A DNA stretch of 64,000 nt from Panicum virgatum. Lineage: Eukaryota > Streptophyta > Magnoliopsida > Poales > Poaceae. Positions 54,463 to 64,000 of the stretch are shown here, in pieces (within the stretch, counting starts at the first letter, position 1; the number at the start of each line of letters is the position of its first letter). The notes under the pieces are model-generated. The model did not search any database. It had not been told where the DNA came from and worked only from the letters and a program-made list of their open reading frames with translations. A program made the translations under genes and the position numbers. The DNA is taken from the NCBI RefSeq assembly GCF_016808335.1, contig NC_053149.1:36658118-36722117 (forward strand). Direction: 5' to 3'.

Positions 54463-55878
54463 TGCTAGCGCTCCTTAAGTATCCATTTTATCCCCTATTT
54501 AACTTTGATAATGGCATGAATTTAATATCAAAATCACTAACCATCATAACCTCGGCCCGATTATTGGTCGTTTTTGCATTTGCACATATATTTTGGAGGT
54601 ACTTCATTTTTGTAGGTTTTTGACCAATTTTGGAGCATGAAATGACGAGGCCCACGATCACGCGATGACACGAAGAAAGATGAAGGCCAAAACCCGAACA
54701 AAGGACCAAAGGCCATGAAGACTAGAGGCCCATTCATGCACATCCACCCTCCAATGAAGCCCAAAGGACAAAGCCCACAAGATAAGATCAAGATACTTCG
54801 GGGCTAAGCAAAGCAAAGAGAGATTTAAGGAAGGATTTTCCATCCTATCCTTTTCCTCGAAGATATCTCGAAGATAACGACGTCCCACGGGGTGCAATCG
54901 TGAAAGGCATAAACTCCAGAAGACTCCAGAAGACTTGGGGAGAAAGGAGGACGCGATGCGGTAAGGAAATGGGCCAGGCCGGCCGGCCTGGGCCCATTGA
55001 GCTGGCCGGCCCAGGCCTTTTCCAGGGCTTCTCGGCCTCCCCTTCGACCTAGGGTTTCTTAGGGCTATTTAAAGACCCCTCCCCAAGGCTCAAGCAGATA
55101 TCAATTCGCGAGACGACGCCAAGGAGCAGAGAAGATAGAGGGACACCTCTCGGAGAGCCGAGGGTCATGCTAGTTGTCTAGGGGCTTCCCTAGCCGACGT
55201 GGGAACCTTGCAAGGAAGACCACGTCGGAGTTCTGGAGCTAGGATCATCAAGATCAAGGTAGGGCCCCGGTTGTGATCTTGTGATGTACAATCATTCATG
55301 GTGAAGTTATTTGTGATTCGGAATGTTTAGCGACCATGTTCTCTCTTTCGATTTCGTTCTTTTCTTTGGGTTTGCTTCATCCTAGATCTATTATCGAGAT
55401 AGATCGCTTAGCATGATCTTGTAGTCATGGTGGCTAGAGGTTCATGGCGGAACTACCAAAGGGGGTTCGACTTGCTTCTGGGTGCTTTCGTCCAAAGGGG
55501 GGCGTCGTGACAGGGCGTTTCTTTAGTAGATGGGGGTATCGAAGGATCGGATTGGATATTTTGGGTTTAAAGATGCTTTTCATTGAGATTCACATCTATC
55601 TTGCTGCACTACATCTAGCTGGAACTACAACATATGCATGATCTAGGTGATCTAGATTGGTTATCTCTAACTTTCTCTTGCTACCTTCGGTGTTTGTCGT
55701 TTTAGTAGATTAGATTCGTTTTTCACCATCTCAACACAAAGGAATCTCTATGTTAGTAGATTATTTCTTGTATCTTTGGTTCCGTGGATTGATAAACCTT
55801 GGGGGAATACTCTAAGGGAAAAGCTACACGAACCGTGCGCTTGTGGTATACAAATCGGGGCGCTAAGAAGCTTCAACA
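54463..55878 (+). repeat. 3' LTR of element G (1,416 bp)
   Basis: TGCTAGCGCTCC...GCTTCAACA, collinear with 45292-46698. A 10 bp tandem duplication (ACTCCAGAAG at about 54911-54930) accounts for most of the length difference. TATA-like CTATTTAAAG at 55065-55074; palindrome AGGCCGGCCGGCCT at about 54976-54989. Confidence 0.95.
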
Positions 55879-57088
55879 GGGCCCGCAAGGGCGACGCCAT
55901 TGTAGCAGGCAGCGACTGGCAGCCTGCGTGCGCGGCGGCAGTGCTGCGGGGCTCGGCGGCGGCCGGGGCTAGGGGAAATGGAGAGGAGAGCGAGGGGAAT
56001 CCATGCCCTACCTCGGTTCGGGCTGGGGCGCAGCGAGGAGGTGGGGCGACTAGGGCGGGCGGTGGCGGCCACGGCGGCTCTTGGTGGTGGCGCAGCAAGG
56101 CTGGAGAGGAGGGGCATGGGGGCAGCGTGGCTTGTGGTGGTGGTTGTGGAGCTCGGAGGCGAAGCGGGGGGCCTATTTGTAGGTGAGGTAAGGCGGTGGA
56201 GCGGTGGCCGTGTTGGTGTCGGCCGGCGAGCTCGGCGGAGCGCCTTTAATGGCGTGGGGGCGGGATGCTGTGCTGGTCGGCGTCGCAGAGCGGTGGCGTG
56301 GGCGGCGAGGTCGGCACAGGGTGACACGACAGCTCGGGCAGGCGGCGAGCGGGGCAGGCGGCGCTATGCTTGGCGGCGGAAGGCGCGGCCAGCAGTGCCG
56401 CGCGTGTTGCGCGTGGGCGTGCACAGGAGCGGCCGGCGGCGAAGGTGGGGCATGCACGTGGTTCTGCTCGCTGGCGGTCGAGGGGTTTCGAGCGTCGAGG
56501 CAAGCAAGCGGCACGGCGGCTCAGCGAGGCGGAGTGGCAGGGGGCGGCCGGTGTCGAGCTGCGAGCGGCGGGCGGCGCGGCGGGCGGCACGGCCGCGTGC
56601 TGCACGCGTGGCCAGGGGCGTGCACGTGGGCAGTAGACATGCGTGTGCTCTGTGTGGGGACGGCCGGGAGCGGGGTGCGCGCGTGCGCGTGGATAGGAGC
56701 GGGGAGCGGCCAGGGTGAGGGCGGTGGTCGGCGAGTGGTGTGCGGCTCGTCGCACGTGCGGGAGCGCGGCAGAGGAGGGGAAGGGGAGAGAGAGAGGGAG
56801 GGAAAAGAAAAAAGGAAAAGAAAAATGAAAAATAGGAAAAGAAAAAGGGGAAAGAGAGAGAGAGATTCGTGGTGGAAATTTCGGCGACGACCACGGCAGT
56901 GTCGGGCACGCGCGGCAGTCGCGAGCATGTGCGGAACGAGAGATGGAATGGGGATTGGAATCTGGTGTCGGAAAAGGTTCCGGGGAATTAGGGCTCAGGG
57001 GTTTAGGAATGATTTGAGCTCAACGATGACAGAGATTTGAAAATATTTTTAGCGCGTGCTTTATTTGGTAAATTTTTGGGCTGTTACA
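55879..57088 (-). repeat. F 3' LTR, right part
   Basis: Begins with target copy GGGCC (55879-55883) and ends GGGCTGTTACA before the polypurine tract. Very GC-rich (about 55,890-56,760) with many long but meaningless open frames on both strands (such as 56204-57040), then a purine-rich stretch at about 56770-56870. In element orientation this is U3. Confidence 0.92.
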
Positions 57089-60000
57089 AACCTACCCCAC
57101 TTAAAATGAATCTCGTCCTCGAGATTTGGCTGGTTCCTAAAGAGATGGGGAAACTCTTTCTTCAGAGCATCTTCACGCTCCCATGTAGCTTCTTCTACTC
57201 TGTGTCTGCTCCACTGAACTCTGCAAATCCATACTTCGGAGTTTCTTGTCCTCCTAGTGACAGTGTCCAAAATCTTGACAGGTACTTCCTGGTATCGCAG
57301 GTCTGGTTGTAGGTCTATTTCTTCTTCTGGCACATGCTCTTTCTCAGGTACCCTCAAACATCTCCTTAGCTGGGATACATGGAATACCAGGTGTATATTT
57401 GACATTCCTTCTGGTAGCTCCAATCGGTATGCTACGGCTCCGACTTTCTTCAGAACTTTGTACGGTCCAACATACCGAGGGGCCAACTTTCCTTGTACCT
57501 AAAATCTTCGAGTTCCCCGAATAGGTGAAACCTTAAGGTAGACGAACTCTCACGGGTTGAAGATTAATTCTCGTCTCTTCTTGTCTGCGTAGCTCTTTTG
57601 TCGAGACTGGGCGGCCTTCAGCTTTTCTCTAATCTTGGCCACTCTTTCTTCTGCTTCTTTTATGAGTGTGGGTCCGACTAGTGCACGTTCTCCAACTTCT
57701 GAACACATCAGGGGAGTTCTGTATTTTCTTCCATAGAGAGCCTCGAATGGTGACATGCCCAAACTTGCTTGATAACCGTTGTTGTATGAAAATTCCGCAT
57801 ATGGCAAACTCTGCTCCCAATCCTTGCCATAGGTAAGGGCGCATGCTCTCAACATATCCTCCATGATCTGATTTACCCTTTCTATTTGGCCATCCGTTTG
57901 CGGGTGATAGGCGGAGCTGAAATCCAATTTGGTGCCCATGGCTTTATGCAAACTTTTCCAAAACCTAGAGGTGAATTGGGTCCCTCTATCTAAAACAATT
58001 TTGCTAGGCACACCATGCAACTTTACCATGTTTTCCACATAAAGCTTAGCTAGCTTTTCTCCACCATAATTGGTCCGCACGGGCATGAAATGAGCTGCTT
58101 TAGTGAGTCAGACCACTATAATCCATATGGAGTCATGTCCTTTCTGTGTTCTGGGCAAACCCACTACTAAGTCCATTCCTATCTCATCCCATTTCCAAAC
58201 CGGGATAGGTAGGGGTTGCAACAATCCTGCTGGCTTCTGATGTTCGGCCTTGATTCTTTGACAAGTATCACAATGGGCGATAAACCGTGCAATATCCGCC
58301 TTCATTCCCTTCCACCAATATTTTTGTTTTAAATCCATATACATCTTGGTGGATCCTGGGTGGATGGAGTAGGCTGAGTTATGGGCTTCATCCATAATTA
58401 TCTGTCGAAAGTCTCCTTCCTTGGGCACACAAATCCTATTTTTATACCATAAAGTTCCCTCATTATCCACTCTAAAATCCGGTTCCTTATTTTCTCCAGT
58501 TTGCATTCGGATTTCCATCAAGTTCTTATCCGAACTTTGGGCCTTTCTGATTTTGTCCTCCAGAGTGGGTTGAATGCTCATCTTGCGAATGGAACCTCGA
58601 GGGATAATGTGCACATTCAATTGTGCCATTTCTTCTTGCAGATGGGCATCCTTGGGTCCATAGGGTTTTCGACTTAAGGCATCGGCTACCACATTAGCTT
58701 TGCCAGGGTGGTAATGAATTTCCACATTATAATCCTTAACCAGTTCTAACCACCTTCTTTGCCTTAAGTTCAAATCTGGCTAGGTGAAAATATACTTCAA
58801 ACTTTTATGGTCGGTGTAGATCTCACACTTATTTCCAATTAGATAGTGTCTCCAAATCTTGACGGCATGCACTACGGCTGCAAACTCCAGATCATGTATT
58901 GGGTAATTTTGCTCATGAGGCCTGAGCTGTCGGGAAGCATAAGCTACTACCTTTCTGTCTTGCATGAGGACACATCCTAATCCTTGTCGGGATGCATCAC
59001 AATAAATGACAAAATCTCGATGAATATCCGGTAGGGTCAGCACTGGGGCGGTCGTCAACCTATTCTTCAATTCTTGAAAACCTCTTTCACATGACTCTGT
59101 CCAGGTGAATTTCTTATCCTTCATGTGCAGCTCTGTCATGGGCCGAGCTACCTTTGAAAATCCTTCAATGAACCTCCGATAATACCAAGCTAATCCAAGA
59201 AAGCTTCTGATTTCACTAACATTGGTTGGCTGCTGCCAGTTGGAAATTGCTTCGACCTTCTCAGGGTCCACTGCTACTCCTTCTACGGTCAGAATATGAC
59301 CAAGGAAAGCTACTTTCTCAAGCCAGAATTCACACTTGCTGAATTTGGCATATAGCTTATGTACTCTCAGCTTTTCCAATACTACCCGCATATGTTGCTC
59401 GTGTTCCTGGACACTCTTGGAGTAAATAAGTATGTCGTCGATAAAGACTACGACAAACTTATATAACTCGTCCATAAACACCTTGTTCATGAGATTCATG
59501 AAATAAGCCGGTGAATTGGTGAGTCCAAAAGACATCACCGTAAACTCAAACTGCCCGTAATGGGTGACAAAAGCTGTCTTTGGGATGTCGCTTTCTCTAA
59601 TCTTGAGCTAAAAATATCCTAACCTCAGATCAATCTTGGAGAAGTACTTGGCTCCTTTTAGTTGATCGAAAAGGTCATCAATCCTGGGGAGGGGGTACTT
59701 ATTCTTGATAGTAACTTCATTCAGTGCCTGGTAATCTACACACAACCTCATACTCCCATCCTTCTTTTTGACAAATAGGACTGGGGCTCCCCAAGGCGAC
59801 GAGCTTGGTCTGATGAAGTCAATTCGTTGTAGCTCTTCCAGTTGTTTCTTTAATTCCGCCAATTCAGAGGCTGGCATCCTATAGGGTCTCTTCGCTATAG
59901 GAGAGGTTCCAGGGACAAGGTCGATGACAAACTCTATATCCCTATCTGGTGGCATTCCGGGAAGTTCTTTCGGGAAAACATCTGGGTATTCGTTTACTAC

Positions 60001-60960
60001 TGGGACTTCTTCCAAGGTCTTGACTTCCATGCTAAACACCATTGGATCTGGTCCACTTCCCCGGGTATGGCAGATCACTTGTACTCCTTCTGGGTTCGTT
60101 AGGTGTACCACCTTGTCAGTACAACCTATGAGACCATTGTGTAGGCTTAACCAGTCCATTCCAAGGATCATGTCTATTCCCTTAGACTTAAGTACTGCTT
60201 GGTCTGCTAGAAATTCTACCCCACTTAAATTGATCCTTACCCGTAGACAACCTAGTTGACACTTGATGTCACCTCCAGGTGTCCGGGTTAATAGGGGTGT
60301 TTTTAGTAGTACTGTAGGTATTTTATGCTTATCCACAAAGCTTGACGATATGAATGAATGTGATGCTCCAGAATCAAATAATACTGTTGCCAGAGTTGAG
60401 CTGATTAGGAACTCACCTAGTACCACTCCTTGTGCACCTTGAGCCTCTTGCGCGTTGATGTGGTTGATGCGGGCTCGTCCATAAGGCTGCTGGCTGTTGT
60501 TGTTGCCCTTGTTGTTGCTGCCGATGGGAACTCGGTTGGCTCCGGACACTGGTGGCTTTGGCCCATTCACCGTGTTGGAGAAGGCTGGTGAAGTAGGCTT
60601 GTTCTTGGCATATGGGCAGTTGGCAATGTAATGCCCTGTCTCACGGCAGTTGAAACAAGCCCTAGTATTGTTGTTGTTGGTGGTGACTTGGCTGGCATTG
60701 CTCTGCGGGGCCTTCATGGTGGCCTGGCTCCGGAACTGTGTGTTAGGAACCTGGGATCCTGTCACCTGAGACTGGGTCCTATACTGCATTGGGACCTGAG
60801 ATCTTGGTGTAGTATAGCTGAAGCTTCTTGGTTTCTAAAAGCGGTCCTGCTGGCGGGCCTTGATTTCCATAAACTTGCGCTTGTTATCCTTTCTTTCTTC
60901 CGCTTTGGCCCTTTCTGTGAAAATAGCCTTGTTCATCAGAGTATTGAAGTCGGGTATATC
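57061..60960 (-). pseudogene. F gag C-terminus, protease, RT, RNase H, integrase, chromodomain
   Basis: One continuous reading frame interrupted only by stops at 60835, 59608, 58780, 58108, 57550 and 57499; no frameshift within it. The 59608-60789 stretch has knuckle [14 protein letters not shown] (C45, C48, H53, C58), protease DSGASHSF (from residue 138) and RT up to KIDLRLGYF. 58780-59538 has [10 protein letters not shown] and RNase H ([15 protein letters not shown]). 58108-58773 has the integrase zinc domain (CDTCQRIKAEH). 57550-58086 has LDRGTQFTS and TDGQIERVN. 57061-57486 has the chromodomain (CRVQWSRHRVEEATWERE). The frame runs through the hairpin and polypurine tract, ending 28 bp inside the LTR. 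Confidence 0.9.
57109..57127 (-). other. Hairpin before the F polypurine tract
   Basis: AATCTCG and CGAGATT arms with a TCCT loop, at the same place relative to polypurine tract and chromodomain as in E (24272-24291). Confidence 0.55.
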
Positions 60961-61651
60961 TGAGGGGTAAGCAAGGTTCAGAGTTCTAGGGTCAGTCCCT
61001 TCTTGAACATGTCCTGCTTCTTTTCATCACTGTCCACTTCCTCTGGTGCATATTGGGCCAACTCCATGAACTGGTAGGTGTACTCTTCTACTGACATGCT
61101 CCCTTGCTGCAGTGCGCGAAACTCATCTGCCTTGCGCTTCATGGTGGCCGAGGGGATTTGATAGCGGCGGAACTCCTTCACAAATTCCTTCCAAGTGATG
61201 GTGGAGGCATCTTCGGTAGCAGCACAGTAATTCTCCCACTAGGCTAAGGCAGTCAAGGTGAGTTGATGGGCTGCCAGAAGAACTTTGTCTCGATCTTGGC
61301 ATTCGAACGGCTCGAGCTTCCTCTGGATCACATGCAGCCAGTCGTCTGCATCCAAGGGGTTGCTTGATCCGGCAAAGGTAGGTGGCTTGGTCCTCAGAAA
61401 AGCTGTCGTGGCCGCTTGTTGACGAGGGCATTGGCCAGTGTTTCCAGTATGAGGGTCTGATTGTGTATTATTTGTGCCAAATCCCCGAGGGGTGGTGGTG
61501 GTGGCAGTGGCACTTCTCCTTGATTTCCTCCTCCGTTCTGGCACACTTCCTGCTCTTCCTGAAGAGGGTTCTGTCCATCAGGCTGTCCTCCTGCGCTAGT
61601 GGCTGCAGGGGTTCGGTTGCGGGAGGCCCTCGTACCGCTTCGGGAAGCCAT
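60961..61651 (-). pseudogene. F gag N-terminal half
   Basis: ATG 61651 opens MASRSGTRASRNRTPAATSAG, a Gln/Pro-rich segment and IIHNQTLILETLANAL. A frameshift near 61420 leads to KPPTFAGSSNPLDADDWLHVIQRKLEPF, a stop at 61239 (Trp TGG to TAG in ALAWWENY), then EFRRYQIPSATMKRKADEFRALQQGSMSVEEYTYQFMELAQYAPEEV and a stop at 60978. A 1 nt deletion near 60955 restores the pol frame. Note that ALQQ-GSM is continuous here (junction at about 61103/61104), where D and E carry the intron-like interval. Confidence 0.88.
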
Positions 61652-61931
61652 CTGTAGATTGGGTAGAGTCTTAGTGAGATTGGGATTAGGATTAAGTGAT
61701 GTTTAAGTTGTTTAATTCGAATTTTTGAAAAGGCAGAATCTACCTTCCGCCGAAAAACACACAGACTAAAAACAAGCACACAAATTAGCAAACAACAAGT
61801 ACACACAACTTTATTACAGCAAAAGGGGGTACACACTGGGACAAGGCCAAACGCGTACTACACGTTCGGGTACAGGGTCACACTTGAGGGTACAACTTTA
61901 TCCAGAGGGGCTGGGGTGGCTTTGGGGCATG
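61652..61931 (-). other. Spacer between leader ORF copy 2 and F gag
   Basis: AT-rich, no ORF. Confidence 0.6.
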
Positions 61932-62798
61932 CTACTCGCGGGGCGAGCCTTCTTCCGGGGCGGAACGTGCTTCCAGGGGAACGGACAACTCGCCGTCTTC
62001 TAGGTTTCCATTTTCCAGGGCTTGCGCAGCAGTTTCTCCTTCAACGGCGGCAGTAGACCCTTCAGGGTTCTCGGGCGGCGCTTGTGGGGTTCTCAAGAGT
62101 GGTCCCCATCCTATGACGGGCATCCCGAGTAGAACATGGTCTTCCCTAATTGCCGGGACTGGTGTTCCACTTCTGGTCTATTCTTGCATACGCCGGTCCC
62201 GGGCCTGCCTGAGGCTCTCCTGGGCAACTGCTTCGCTGCTGACCGTGGCTGCGGCTCTTGCCTCGGCTTGGGCTGCCCGGATTTGTTGCAGTCTTACCGC
62301 GAGCTCTGCTTGCTCAGCTCAATGGGTATGCTCTCTCAGAATGCTAGCTTGCTCATCAAAGAGCTGATCCAAGGAGGCTAGGTAGGTAGCCACTTGGTAC
62401 AGGGGGTCTTCTTCATGGCGGCACCGTTCCAAGCTTCTCATACGAGCTTCCCAAACTTGGGTTCTAATGGCCGGAGGGAAGAACCTCATTGGTGTGGGGG
62501 CGAGGTGTCCTTCAAAAATCCGGCATAGATAACGGAGCACCTTCCTGACGGCCAAGGGATAGGTGTTTTGGTGCCTAAACCCTGTGGCGGTCACTCGCCA
62601 TGGCTGGATGTCGGGGTAGTGGTCACTTCTGGCGATGACCAGGATCACCCTGCAGCGGAGGGTACCATGGTGTTCGTACTCTCAGCTGTAGTACTTTGGG
62701 CATTCTGTAACGCCAAGGCTTTCCAGGGCATTGATCAAGAGGCTGGGGAAGCCAGGTGTAGCTTGTCAATTGCCCTGGGTCCATCCTTCCACAGCCAT
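61932..62798 (-). pseudogene. F leader ORF, copy 2, unknown function
   Basis: Starts at ATG 62798 directly after TTTGTTTTCAG. One frame to 61932 with nonsense codons at about 62766 (TGA) and 62694 (TGA), at 62319 (likely CGA to TGA) and near 62178 (likely CAG to TAG). Conserved segments: GFPSLLINALESLGV, EYEHHGTLRCRVILVIARSDHYPDIQPW, GFRHQNTYPLAVRKVLRYL and TPMRFFPPAIR. A long Gln/Ala/Glu/Arg-rich helical stretch and a Pro/Glu-rich tail follow. It is clearly homologous to copy 1. No metal-binding, membrane or catalytic motif is seen. I do not recognise a named family. Confidence 0.7.
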
Positions 62799-62947
62799 CT
62801 GAAAACAAAGGTAGAGTGAACAAGTTTTGCACAAATATTTGGGTACAAAGGGGATAGATGGTACTTATTATTACAACATGGTGGGGTACAGTTTCCATGG
62901 ATACACGATTATTAGGATAGGGGTTCTAGCTTGGAGTGCTACTCTTA

Positions 62948-63675
62948 TCATGGGGACTCTTCCTCGATCTGGATAGGGCGCTTCTTTGGTGGAAGACACT
63001 GCTCCATCACATCATCTTCGGTCTGAGTACCCCTATCCCAATGGGTTTCTTCGGGTTCTTCTTCTATCCATCCTCCTACTCCTCTATGAGCCTCATGTTC
63101 TTGCCATTGGGCTTGGAGAGTGGCTAGGGAATACTTGGCTCGCACGGCTCTGGTCCGTTGTTCCTCCATTTCTTGGATTGCCTTTTCTATCCTGCAGATT
63201 TGGTGCTTCAGTTGTTCCGCCTGTTCGCGGTAGAGTTCATCCAGGCCGGTGAGGTAGATGCATAGGTGGGAGACCGTATCTTCTAGGTCTTCTTCTTCTC
63301 TCCCAAGTCCTCTCATCCGGGCAATCCATGAGTGTCCTCTTCCTCCAGTAGGCGGGAAAAATCCCATAGGAGTCCGCTGAAGATGATGCTTGTAGACCAC
63401 ATGCAGACGTCGCAGGGCTTTTCGAGCGGCCTTTCGGTAGGTGTCAGGGAAGCGAAAGCCAGTGGTGGAGATGAACCAGGGGTCCACGTCAGGGTAGCAG
63501 GTGCTCTTTCCCACAAAAATCATCATGTCGCACCGAAGAGTGCCCCTGGAGTCGTACTCCCGGTAGAGTACTCTAGTGGGTCCACCACTCCGATGCGTTC
63601 CAGGCTGAGTAATAATAACTTAGGAAGGCCGGGCTCTGCGTGGCAGATTCCGCCACTCTATCCATTGTCAGCCAT
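62948..63675 (-). pseudogene. F leader ORF, copy 1, unknown function
   Basis: Starts at ATG 63675 directly after CTATTCCAG. A TAG at codon 6 and a 1 nt deletion near 63580 break the first ~35 codons; from 63526 the frame is open for 192 codons. Segments: GLPKLLLLSLERIGVVDP, EYDSRGTLRCDMMIFVGKS, YPDVDPWFISTTGFRFPDTY, RKALRRLHVVYKHHLQRTPMGFFPP and LCIYLTGLDELYREQAEQLK. A coiled-coil-like stretch (QICRIEKAIQEMEEQRTRAV) and an acidic tail ending KKRPIQIEEESP follow. It lies between the primer site and copy 2, in the same orientation as gag. D and E lack it. Confidence 0.75.
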
Positions 63676-63801
63676 CTGGAATAGGGCAAGAGTCAATGGT
63701 GAGTGTATGAGTGGAAAAAGGATTAAGCAAGGAAAGTCCTAATGTGGAAAGACTCGAAAAACGGGTCTCGATCCTAGGGTCACGTCCTACGGCCAACCAA
63801 C

Positions 63802-63814
63802 GGCTCTGATACCA
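63802..63814 (-). other. Initiator tRNA-Met primer-binding site of F
   Basis: TGGTATCAGAGCC on the minus strand, 2 bp from the LTR edge at 63817. Confidence 0.93.
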
Positions 63815-63816
63815 CC

Positions 63817-64000
63817 TGAAGCATCCCCTCATGAGAGAAGACTTAAATGTGATACAAATATCAGTCCCAGGAGGCTGATAACACATTTATTACATCAGAT
63901 GGTACATCACCGTACAACTCTACGCGGTAATGGGCAGGGAAGCGCCACTATCGCGAGGATAACAACTAAAACCCACACAACGACATTAACTATGAAGAGG
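63817..64000 (-). repeat. 5' LTR of F, first 184 bp in window
   Basis: TGAAGCATCCCC onward, nearly identical to 43103-43286 (CTCATGA.AGAAGACTTAAATG and so on). Continues past the window end. Confidence 0.93.

Larger units (their letters stand above)
45292..55878 (+). mobile_element. Athila-type non-autonomous retrotransposon G (gag-pro plus ATHILA ORF-1-like, no pol)
   Basis: 10,587 bp: LTRs 45292-46698 and 54463-55878, tRNA-Asp primer site, gag-protease frame, a second long ORF, and a polypurine tract GCATGGGGGGAA before the 3' LTR. GGGCC occurs immediately before and after (45287-45291, 55879-55883). No RT, RNase H or integrase motif is found between the two ORFs or after them. LTRs are close (about 4 mismatches in the first ~150 bp), so insertion is fairly recent. 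Confidence 0.95.
43103..64000 (-). mobile_element. Chromovirus F (Tekay/Del type), right end beyond window
   Basis: Minus-strand order: 5' LTR (from the window end to 63817), tRNA-iMet primer site, two leader ORFs, gag, protease-RT-RNase H-integrase-chromodomain, polypurine tract, 3' LTR (57088 to 43103, split by G). Its first 184 bp at 63817-64000 are nearly identical to 43103-43286, proving the LTR pair. It is related to D/E in protein, and in two short LTR blocks, but belongs to a different family. Confidence 0.93.

Noticed and set aside
55978..57040. 278- and 246-codon frames in the GC-rich part of F's LTR
   Set aside because: Low-complexity Gly/Arg/Ala composition, all frames open on both strands, no homologue in the partner LTR visible, no domain.
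1..64000. Host protein-coding genes, CRISPR arrays, prokaryotic operons or defence systems
   Set aside because: Every sizeable real coding region is assigned to a transposable element or its relic; no other recognisable domain, direct-repeat spacer array or operon layout was seen on either strand.

Overview
This window is repeat-dense plant nuclear DNA, most likely grass (Poaceae) heterochromatin. The reasons are several large Ty3/gypsy LTR retrotransposons of plant lineages (Athila, Tat-like, and Tekay/Del-type chromoviruses with a C-terminal chromodomain), primer-binding sites for plant tRNA-Asp and initiator tRNA-Met, and non-autonomous CACTA and hAT-type DNA transposons. I found no convincing host gene, RNA gene, CRISPR array or prokaryotic feature. 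Genus-level placement is not possible by eye.

Layout, left to right. (1) 1-5753, minus strand: an Athila-lineage element (H), cut at its 3' end by the window edge, with a 1.2 kb 5' LTR. It lies inside the gag of a minus-strand Tat-like element (5754-9539), which also carries a truncated chromovirus LTR (6284-7840). (2) 9540-11979: a possible minus-strand spliced ORF remnant, then a plus-strand Athila-type gag-pro relic and a decayed tRNA-Asp primer site. (3) 11980-36464, minus strand: chromovirus D with ~3.6 kb LTRs (TSD ATTTG). A related chromovirus, E (20778-32894, TSD GTTTA), has inserted 16 bp inside D's own 5' LTR, giving the order LTR-INT-LTR-INT-LTR-LTR. (4) 36465-42900: a second plus-strand Athila-type gag-pro relic carrying an 822 bp hAT-type element (8 bp TSD) and a 1,077 bp CACTA element (3 bp TSD), then an LTR-like block and a third gag relic. 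(5) 42902-43102: part of a Tat-type LTR. (6) 43103-64000, minus strand: chromovirus F, running off the right edge. Its 3' LTR is split by element G (45292-55878, plus strand, TSD GGGCC), an Athila-type element with gag-protease and an ATHILA ORF-1-like protein but no pol.

How the parts relate. H encodes gag-protease-RT-RNase H-integrase. G lacks RT, RNase H and integrase but shares H's LTR ends, LTR-to-primer-site spacer and tRNA-Asp primer site, so an H-like relative could have mobilised it in trans. D and E carry a short intron-like interval in gag (119 and 110 nt, GT...AG, phase 0) that is absent at the same codon junction in F. F instead has two tandem homologous ORFs of unknown function between its primer site and gag, each starting directly after a splice-acceptor-like sequence. 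The intron-like gag and the duplicated leader ORFs are the least expected features here. All coding regions except D's pol half and the two main G ORFs are visibly broken.
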